From an uncultured Frankineae bacterium (GTDB taxonomy: Bacteria; Actinomycetota; Actinomycetes; Mycobacteriales; SCTD01): DNA of 11,265 nt. Numbering within the stretch: the first letter of the stretch is position 1; every line of letters begins with the position of its first letter. The stretch spans positions 1 to 11,265 of the forward strand of contig CADCUE010000122.1 in NCBI GenBank assembly GCA_902805805.1, read 5' to 3'. The notes beneath the pieces were generated by a model. That model was given only the letters and a program-made list of their open reading frames with translations. It ran no database searches and was not told the origin of the DNA. Shown here piece after piece: positions 5,854 to 11,265 of the stretch. A program made the translations under genes and the position numbers.

Positions 5854-6459
5854 TCACGGGTGGGGGTCCTGGTCTGTGTCCGCCAGGTCGGACAGCTCCG
5901 GCAGCAGCGGCGCGAGGGGCGGCAGGTCCTCGAGCGACTGGAGCCCCAGCTTCTCGAGCAGCAGCGGGGTGGTGCGGTACAGCGTTCCGGCGGTGTCCGT
6001 GTCCTGGCCCGCCTCGGTGATCAGGCCGCGGGCGAGCAGCGTACGGACGACGCCGTCCACGTTGACCCCTCGTACGGCGCTGATGCGCGCGCGGGTGACG
6101 GGCTGGCGGTAGGCGATGACGGCGAGCGTCTCCAGCGCGGCCTGCGTGAGGCGCGCCGACTGCCCGTCGAGCACGAAACGCTCGACCCACGGCGCGCATT
6201 CCTGCCGGGTGTAGAGGCGCCACCCGCCGGCCACGTGCCGCAGCTCGAAGCCCCTGCCCTGCGCGGTGTACTCGTCGGCGAGGCGGACCAGCTCCGCCTC
6301 GACGTCCGGGGTGGGGTGCGCCACCACGCCGGCGAGCACGACGGCGGGCACCGGCTCGTCGGTGACCAGCAGCACTGCCTCCAGCCGTGCCGCCAGCGAC
6401 GGCGCCGCCGCGACGTCCTGCGTCGGAGTGGGGTCCGCGCCCTCCGCGGTACGGCTCAC
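5854..6459 (-). CDS. scpB: Segregation and condensation protein B
   Basis: The 201-residue protein is the winged-helix kleisin-associated subunit that, as a dimer, binds ScpA and the SMC ATPase to form the chromosome-condensing SMC-ScpAB complex. The first winged helix is at about 21-85. The second contains the family signature LTQAALETLAVIAYRQPVTR (104-123) followed by ARISAVRGVNVDGVVRTLL. The C-terminus is acidic and Pro/Leu-rich, as in relatives. The GTG start overlaps the scpA stop in GTGA, with GGAGG immediately before it, giving tight translational coupling. The same frame is open further upstream only as an overlap with scpA, which I reject. No smc gene is in the window. Confidence 0.93.
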   Translation of the reverse strand: MSRTAEGADPTPTQDVAAAPSLAARLEAVLLVTDEPVPAVVLAGVVAHPTPDVEAELVRLADEYTAQGRGFELRHVAGGWRLYTRQECAPWVERFVLDGQSARLTQAALETLAVIAYRQPVTRARISAVRGVNVDGVVRTLLARGLITEAGQDTDTAGTLYRTTPLLLEKLGLQSLEDLPPLAPLLPELSDLADTDQDPHP

Positions 6460-7217
6460 CCCTCCCCCGTCCAGCGGACGTGCAGATCGCCCAGCGCCTC
6501 GACCTGGTCGAAGGCGACCACCGCTTCGCGGTAGAGCTCGAGCAGGCCGAGGAAGCGCGCGACGACCTCCAGCGTCGAGGCGCAGTCCGCGGTGAGGGCG
6601 CGGAACGACCCGCCGCCGGTGCGCCGCAGCCGGTCGCGCAGCAGCGCCGTCTGCTCCGGCACGCTCACCGTGCCGCCGTGGACGTGGTCGACCGCGACCT
6701 GCGGCTGCTCGCGCGGGGCGAGCGCCCGGGCCGCCAGCGCGGCGAACTGCTGCGGCCCCAGGCCGAGCAGCACCTCGGGCAGGAGCGAGGCGAACCTCGG
6801 TTCGAGCCCCACCGACCTCGGGTGCCGCACCGACTCGGACGCCATCAGCTCGGCGAACCCAGCGGCCGCCGACTTGTAGGCGCGGTACTGCAGCAGCCGG
6901 GCGAACAGCAGGTCGCGGGCCTCGAGCAGCGCGAGGTCCTCCTCGTCCTCGGCCACCTCCTGCGGCAGCAGCCGGGCCGCCTTGAGGTCGAGCAGCGTGG
7001 CGGCGACGACGAGGAACTCGGTCGCCTGCCCGAGGTCCCACGTCGTGCCGAGCGCGCGGGTGTGGGACAGGAACTCGTCGGTCACCTGGGCGAGGGCGAG
7101 CGAGGTGACGTCGAGCTGGTGCCGGGCGATGAGCTGCAGCAGCAGGTCGAACGGCCCTTCGAAGACGTCGAGGTGGACCGAGAAGACCCGCTCGGGGCTC
7201 AGGGTCGCCTCAGCCAC
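6456..7217 (-). CDS. scpA: Segregation and condensation protein A (kleisin)
   Basis: The 253-residue kleisin bridges SMC heads within the SMC-ScpAB condensin. The N-terminal domain shows VFEGPFDLLLQLI (18-30), and QLDVTSLALAQVTDEFL follows. EFLVVAATLLDLKAARLLP (67-85) is the conserved helix. The central acidic and helical linker includes the YKSAA block at 114-118. The C-terminal winged helix at about 203-250 (SFRALTADCASTLEVVARF) is the part that contacts the SMC head. The GTG start lies inside the end of the preceding membrane-protein gene (8-nt overlap), with only a weak ribosome-binding site, which suggests coupled translation. Length is normal for actinobacterial ScpA. Confidence 0.94.
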   Translation of the reverse strand: MAEATLSPERVFSVHLDVFEGPFDLLLQLIARHQLDVTSLALAQVTDEFLSHTRALGTTWDLGQATEFLVVAATLLDLKAARLLPQEVAEDEEDLALLEARDLLFARLLQYRAYKSAAAGFAELMASESVRHPRSVGLEPRFASLLPEVLLGLGPQQFAALAARALAPREQPQVAVDHVHGGTVSVPEQTALLRDRLRRTGGGSFRALTADCASTLEVVARFLGLLELYREAVVAFDQVEALGDLHVRWTGEG

Positions 7218-7878
7218 CGGTCACCAGCTCGACGAACGGTCCCACGACCGTCTCGAGCAGGACGGGCAGCAGCGCCTGCGGTCCGCCGAGCGGGATGAGC
7301 AGCAGCGCGAGCAGCACGGCGACGCCGATGTTGCGCTCGTCGAGCTGGTACTCCGCCTTCTGCCACCCCGAGGTGCGCGGGCCGAGCGCGAACAGCAGCC
7401 GGCCGCCGTCGAGCGGGGGCAGCGGGACGAGCGACAGGGCGCCCACGAAGACGTTGCTGAGGCCGAACAGCAGCAGGACCCTCAGGACCAGGTCGCCGCC
7501 GATGCCGTACTGCAGCAGGGTGATCGAGGCGCCGTTCCACGCGCCGCCGGCGAGCCGGAACGCGACCAGAGCGCCGAAGCCCACGACGAGGTTGGCCACC
7601 GCGCCGCTCAGCAGGACCGTGACGAGCGCCCCGCGGCGGCGGCGGTCGGGGAGCTCGACCGGTCGTGCCCAGCCGACCCCGGCGATGGCCGCGGCCACGG
7701 CGCCGAACGGGTCGACGTGCCGTCGCGGATCGGGCCGGGTGCGCCCGGCCGCGGCAGCCCCGCGGTGCCCGCGGCGGACGGCCACGACCGACTGCACCCA
7801 GCCGTGCAGCGTCGCGGCGACGGCGAAGCTGAGGACCAGCACGACCAACGAGAGGGGGTCGCCCAGGGCGTACAGCAC
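7210..7878 (-). CDS. M50 (site-2 protease)-like membrane protein, catalytic motif lost
   Basis: The 222-residue polytopic membrane protein has the layout of short bacterial M50 (Rseries/SpoIVFB-like) site-2 proteases. Hydrophobic segment 1 is at about 8-28. VDPFG (55-59) and GWARPV (69-74) are family landmarks, GAVANL (92-97) corresponds to the usual GPxAN block, and the fourth landmark is PLPPLDGGR (152-160). Hydrophobic segments run at about 84-108, 128-155 and 185-216. In active members the first segment carries HExxH; here the aligned residues are HGWVQ (25-29), so the catalytic Glu and the second zinc His are absent. Only His25 and Asp157 remain of the expected active-site set. The gene is intact and compact within the operon (39 nt after parA, 8-nt overlap with scpA), so a non-proteolytic role is likely. 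The GTG start is preceded by a weak site and is less certain. Confidence 0.85.
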   Translation of the reverse strand: MLYALGDPLSLVVLVLSFAVAATLHGWVQSVVAVRRGHRGAAAAGRTRPDPRRHVDPFGAVAAAIAGVGWARPVELPDRRRRGALVTVLLSGAVANLVVGFGALVAFRLAGGAWNGASITLLQYGIGGDLVLRVLLLFGLSNVFVGALSLVPLPPLDGGRLLFALGPRTSGWQKAEYQLDERNIGVAVLLALLLIPLGGPQALLPVLLETVVGPFVELVTGG

Positions 7879-7917
7879 CTCAGCCGCGCGCGGGAGGGGC
7901 CGGAAGGCGGGAGGGCC

Positions 7918-8958
7918 TCATCGGGCGAGCAGCTCGCGGGCCAGGTCGCGGTAGGCCGCGGCGCCGTTGGAGCTCGAGGCGTACGTCGTGATCGGCTCGC
8001 CGGCGACCGTCGTCTCGGGGAACCGGACCGTGCGGTTGATCACCGTGTGGAACACCCGGTCGCCGAAGCTCTCCACGACCCGGGCCAGCACCTCGCGCCC
8101 GTGGACCGTGCGGGAGTCGTACATCGTGGCCAGGATCCCCTCGACCACCAGGTCGGGGTTGAGGCGCTCGCGCACCTTCTCGATGGTGGAGACGAGCAGC
8201 GCGACGCCGCGCAGCGCGAAGTACTCGCACTCCAGCGGGATGATGACGCCGTGCGCGGCGGTCAGCGCGTTCACGGTGAGCAGCCCGAGCGAGGGCTGGC
8301 AGTCGACGAGGACCACGTCGTAGTCCGGGGCCACCGGCGCGAGGACCCGCTTGAGGGTCTGCTCGCGCGCCACCTCGTTGACCAGCTGCACCTCCGCCGC
8401 GGACAGGTCGATGTTGGCCGGCAGCAGGTCGAGGCCGGGCACCTCGGTCTCGAGCAGGACGTCCTCGACGCCGACGCTGCTGTCCATGAGCAGGTTGTAG
8501 ACGGTGAGGTCCAGCGCGAGCGGGTTGACGCCCAGCCCGACCGACAGGGCCCCCTGCGGGTCGAAGTCGACGAGCAGCACCCGGCGGCCGGCCTCGGCCA
8601 GGGCGGCCCCGAGGTTGATGGTGCTGGTCGTCTTGCCGACGCCGCCCTTCTGGTTGCACATGGCGAGGATGCGCGCGGGACCGTGGCGGCGCAGCGGCTT
8701 GGGCAGCGGGAAGACCGGCGCCGGTCGGCCGGTGGGACCGACGCCGGCGGCCGCTCCGGCGGCGGCGGAGTACGGGATCGTCACCGGACCGCCGTCACCG
8801 GCCGGCGCCACCTTCGACCGGGGCGGGCTCGGGACCGCCCGGACCTTGCGGGCCGGGGCGCCCTCGGACGAGCCCCGCGCCCGCACGACGCGCGTCGCGC
8901 CGACCGGACCGGCCGGCCCGTCGGCTCCGGACCGTGACCCGGACGTCGACTTCGCCAT
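7918..8958 (-). CDS. parA: ParA/Soj-family ATPase
   Basis: The protein has 346 residues from the ATG chosen here. The ATPase core starts near residue 95. The deviant Walker A KGGVGKTT is at 104-111 with the MinD/ParA signature lysine, DFDPQG follows at 131-136, and Walker B VVLVDCQPSLG is at 215-225. These proteins bind DNA non-specifically in an ATP-dependent way and position chromosomes or other cargo. No ParB gene or canonical parS site is in the window, so this looks like the orphan ParA that accompanies scpAB in Actinobacteria. The first roughly 90 residues are a Pro/Ala/Gly/Arg-rich, probably disordered extension. An in-frame GTG ten codons earlier (8988) is possible, but the ATG has AGGA at good spacing, and the promoter at 8999-9028 suits either start. 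Confidence 0.9.
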   Translation of the reverse strand: MAKSTSGSRSGADGPAGPVGATRVVRARGSSEGAPARKVRAVPSPPRSKVAPAGDGGPVTIPYSAAAGAAAGVGPTGRPAPVFPLPKPLRRHGPARILAMCNQKGGVGKTTSTINLGAALAEAGRRVLLVDFDPQGALSVGLGVNPLALDLTVYNLLMDSSVGVEDVLLETEVPGLDLLPANIDLSAAEVQLVNEVAREQTLKRVLAPVAPDYDVVLVDCQPSLGLLTVNALTAAHGVIIPLECEYFALRGVALLVSTIEKVRERLNPDLVVEGILATMYDSRTVHGREVLARVVESFGDRVFHTVINRTVRFPETTVAGEPITTYASSSNGAAAYRDLARELLAR

Positions 8959-8998
8959 GCGGTCCTGCTCTCGGTCTCGGGCTGCCACGTCGTCGGCG

Positions 8999-9028
8999 AC
9001 TCTAGGTGCTCGCCGCAGGCGCGCTCAA
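8999..9028 (-). promoter_or_regulatory. Candidate promoter of the parA-scpAB-rluB operon
   Basis: The minus strand reads TTGAGC, 18 nt, then TAGAGT, a good match to the primary sigma factor consensus of Actinobacteria. Transcription would begin near 8991, giving a leader of about 33 nt to the chosen parA ATG. It lies between the xerD stop and parA, so parA onward can be transcribed independently of ald-xerD. Confidence 0.55.
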
Positions 9029-9054
9029 CGAGCGCGACCGGTCCGGCGGTCGGC

Positions 9055-9993
9055 TCAGGAGCTCTGCGCGCGCGGGTGCGTGGAGGCCCAGACCTCGCGC
9101 AGCCGGTCGACGGTCACCAGCGTGTAGACCTGCGTGGTCGTCACGGAGGCGTGCCCGAGCAGCTCCTGCACGACGCGCACGTCGGCTCCGCCGTCGAGCA
9201 GGTGGGTGGCGAACGAGTGGCGCAGCGTGTGCGGCGACACCTCGACGGGCAGCCCGGCCCGCGAGGCCGCCGAGCGCAGCACCGTCCAGGCGCTCTGCCG
9301 CGACAGCCGACCGCCGCGGGCGTTGAGCAGCAGGGCCGGCGATCCTCTCCCCGCCGAGGCGAGGGCCGGCCGGGCGCGCACCAGGTAGGCCTCGACCGCC
9401 CGGGTCGCGTAGCCGCCCACCGGCACGACGCGCTGCTTGCCGCCCTTGCCGTCCAGCCGGACCAGCCCGGCAGCCCGGTCGAGGTCGTCCACGTCGAGGC
9501 CGACGGCCTCGGAGATGCGGGCGCCCGTGCCGTAGAGCAGCTCGAGCAGCGCCCGGTCGCGCAGCCCCAGCGCGGTGGTCTCGTCAGGGGCGCTCAGCAG
9601 GGCCTCGACCTGGTCGACGGCGATGGCCTTGGGCAGCCGGCGGGCCGGCGCCGGCGGTCTGACCTCGCGCGACGGGTCGTCGGCCGTCCACCCCTCGCGC
9701 AGCGCGAAGCGGTGGAGTCCCCGCACCGCGACCACCGCCCGGCCTGCCGAGGACGCCGCCAGGGGTCCGTGCTGGTCGTCGCCGGTCCGCAGCGAGGCGA
9801 GGAACTGGGCGACGGCGGCCTCGTCGACGTCGCTGAGCCGGGTCCGGTCCTGAGCGGCCAGGAACGCCGCGTACCGGTCGAGGTCACGCCGGTAGGAGCT
9901 CAGCGTGTTCGCGGCCAGGCCCCGCTCGACGGCCAGGTGGTCGAGGTAGGCGCCCACGGCACGGGCGGCCGCCGGCTCGGACCCACGACTCAC
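9055..9993 (-). CDS. xerD: Tyrosine recombinase XerD
   Basis: The 312-residue site-specific recombinase acts with XerC at the dif site to resolve chromosome dimers. The N-terminal SAM-like core-binding domain (about 10-105) has the typical [13 protein letters not shown]. The catalytic domain holds the full active-site set: Arg159 in TGARISEAV, Lys183 in GKGGK, HTLRHSF with His255 and Arg258, His281 in LLGHAS, and nucleophile Tyr290 in TTTQVYT. Length and position beside parA/scpAB favour the host XerD role over a phage integrase. The GTG start has GAGG overlapping the ald stop, 7 nt upstream, so it is probably co-transcribed with ald. No dif site is evident in the window. Confidence 0.94.
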   Translation of the reverse strand: MSRGSEPAAARAVGAYLDHLAVERGLAANTLSSYRRDLDRYAAFLAAQDRTRLSDVDEAAVAQFLASLRTGDDQHGPLAASSAGRAVVAVRGLHRFALREGWTADDPSREVRPPAPARRLPKAIAVDQVEALLSAPDETTALGLRDRALLELLYGTGARISEAVGLDVDDLDRAAGLVRLDGKGGKQRVVPVGGYATRAVEAYLVRARPALASAGRGSPALLLNARGGRLSRQSAWTVLRSAASRAGLPVEVSPHTLRHSFATHLLDGGADVRVVQELLGHASVTTTQVYTLVTVDRLREVWASTHPRAQSS

Positions 9994-10000
9994 GCGGGCC

Positions 10001-11119
10001 TCAGACCAGCACCTCGGCCAAGGGGGTCACGGGCAGGCCGTGGGCCTCGCCGACCGGCGCGGGGACCAGCTTGCCGTCCACCGTGCTGACGCCAGGGGCG
10101 AGCTCCGGGTAGGCGGTGACCGCCGCCTTGAGGCCGCGGTTGGCGATCTCCACGACGTACGGCAGCGTCACGTTGGTCAGGGCGTACGTCGAGGTGTTCG
10201 GCACGGCCCCGGGCATGTTGGCGACGCAGTAGAACAGGCAGCCGTTGACCTCGAAGACCGGGTCCGAGTGGGTCGTGGGACGCGTCGACTCGAAGCAGCC
10301 GCCCTGGTCGACGGAGATGTCGACGAGCACCGCACCGGGCTTCATGGCCGCGACCAGCTCGTCGCTCACCAGGGTGGGGGCCTTGGCGCCCGGCACGAGG
10401 ACCGCACCGATGACCAGGTCGGCGTCCAGGACGGCCCGCTCGACCTCGAAGGTGTTGGACGTGACGGTCTGCATGTGGCCCTGGTAGATCCGGTCGACCT
10501 CGCGCAGCCGGGCGACGTTCTTGTCCAGCAGGAGCACCTCGGCCTGCATGCCGAGGGCGATGGCCGCGGCGTTCAGCCCGGACACCCCGGCGCCCAGGAC
10601 GACGACCTTGCCGGCGTAGACGCCGGACACTCCCCCGAGCAGCACGCCGCGCCCACCGGCCGCTCGCTCGAGGAAGTGCGCCCCCGCCTGCGGCGCCATC
10701 CGCCCGGCCACCTCGGACATGGGGGCGAGCAGCGGCAGCGAGCGGTCGGGCAGCTGCACCGTCTCGTACGCCACGGCGGTCGTCCCGGCGCTCAGCAGGG
10801 CGTCCGTGCACTCCCGGGAGGCGGCGAGGTGCAGGTAGGTGAACAGGACCTGGTCCCGGCGCAGGCGCGGGTACTCCGACGCGATCGGCTCCTTGACCTT
10901 CAGGACGAGGTCGGCCTCCCCCCAGACGTCGTCCGCCGTGCCGACGATGTGCGCGCCGGCAGCGACGTACTCGTCGTCCGTGATCGAGGAGCCGGCTCCG
11001 GCGTCCTTCTCGATGCCGACGCTGTGGCCGGCGGCCACCAGCTCGTGCACGCCCGCGGGCGTGATGGCCACGCGGTACTCGTGGTCCTTGACCTCTTTCG
11101 GGATCCCTACCCGCGTCAT
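10001..11119 (-). CDS. ald: Alanine dehydrogenase
   Basis: The 372-residue enzyme reversibly converts L-alanine, water and NAD+ to pyruvate, ammonia and NADH. The N-terminal substrate domain has [20 protein letters not shown] with Arg16. KVKEP supplies Lys76 and YLHLAA His97; Asp271 lies in DISVDQGG. These correspond to the pyruvate-binding and catalytic residues Arg15, Lys75, His96 and Asp270 of the Mycobacterium tuberculosis enzyme. The NAD-binding Rossmann motif is [13 protein letters not shown] at 173-185. [21 protein letters not shown] near 297-316 is highly conserved. The ATG has AGGA seven nucleotides upstream. It leads the ald-xerD pair; a regulator of the AldR/Lrp type is not encoded here. 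Confidence 0.97.
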   Translation of the reverse strand: MTRVGIPKEVKDHEYRVAITPAGVHELVAAGHSVGIEKDAGAGSSITDDEYVAAGAHIVGTADDVWGEADLVLKVKEPIASEYPRLRRDQVLFTYLHLAASRECTDALLSAGTTAVAYETVQLPDRSLPLLAPMSEVAGRMAPQAGAHFLERAAGGRGVLLGGVSGVYAGKVVVLGAGVSGLNAAAIALGMQAEVLLLDKNVARLREVDRIYQGHMQTVTSNTFEVERAVLDADLVIGAVLVPGAKAPTLVSDELVAAMKPGAVLVDISVDQGGCFESTRPTTHSDPVFEVNGCLFYCVANMPGAVPNTSTYALTNVTLPYVVEIANRGLKAAVTAYPELAPGVSTVDGKLVPAPVGEAHGLPVTPLAEVLV

Positions 11120-11265
11120 GATCGGTTCCTGTCGTCGCTGGTCACGGGGTTGTGATCGTGCGTGCTGTGCACTCCGAGGAACCTCGTGGGACTGGCTGTC
11201 ACTGTCGGCCCACGGCCCGACTGACCGTGGTCCGGCGCTCGCCCGGCGGGCACACGGGTCAGGTT
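11120..11265 (-). promoter_or_regulatory. ald upstream region with two dyads
   Basis: No coding potential is seen in these 146 bases. A perfect short palindrome CGAGGAACCTCG (11175-11186) lies 56-67 nt before the ald start and could be an operator. A larger hairpin (11207-11215 with 11225-11233, 9-bp stem with one mismatch, 9-nt loop) may be a terminator of an upstream gene beyond the window. No TANNNT-type -10 hexamer is visible, so the ald promoter is not located. Confidence 0.3.

Noticed and set aside
7210..7878. Calling this gene a functional site-2 protease
   Set aside because: The HExxH motif required for zinc binding and catalysis reads HGWVQ, so only family membership is supported.
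9055..9993. xerD as a phage or island integrase
   Set aside because: It sits in an operon-like position with core genes, has XerD length and motifs, and no attachment-site repeats or other mobile genes are visible. The tRNA is 9 kb away and intact, with no duplicated 3' end.

Overview
The window is very GC-rich and its codons are strongly biased to G or C at the third position. Gene content and order (ald, xerD, parA, scpA, scpB, pseudouridine synthase, aroH-type chorismate mutase, tyrA, cmk, plsC, der) match a chromosomal neighbourhood common in high-GC Actinobacteria. Nothing in the window fixes the genus. All eleven protein genes and the tRNA lie on the minus strand, so transcription runs from high to low coordinates.

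Reading in the direction of transcription: ald (alanine dehydrogenase) and xerD (tyrosine recombinase) lie 7 nt apart. After a recognisable promoter (8999-9028) comes a chromosome-maintenance operon: a ParA/Soj-type ATPase, an M50-like membrane protein, scpA, scpB and an RluB-type 23S rRNA pseudouridine synthase, joined by short gaps or overlaps. A 586-bp non-coding gap follows (4526-5111). It is almost entirely filled by an ordered array of repeats built on GATGTGGCGATC and its reverse complement. A second operon begins at a promoter placed for leaderless translation: aroH and tyrA (tyrosine/phenylalanine branch of aromatic synthesis), then cmk, plsC and der. Last is tRNA-Pro(GGG), with its own promoter and a 3' hairpin.

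Functionally, parA, scpA/scpB and xerD concern segregation, condensation and dimer resolution of the chromosome. rluB and der concern the ribosome. aroH and tyrA together convert chorismate to prephenate and onward. cmk supplies CDP and plsC makes phosphatidic acid. Most of this is ordinary conserved core genome.

Two things are not ordinary. The first is the repeat array: thirteen perfect and one near-perfect copies of a 12-bp motif, arranged as five hairpins of constant geometry plus tandem half-units, with a roughly 156-bp block duplicated inside it. It fills the space between the rluB stop codon and the aroH promoter. The second is the M50-family protein, which keeps the family scaffold but has lost the HExxH catalytic and zinc-binding motif, so it is probably a pseudoprotease.
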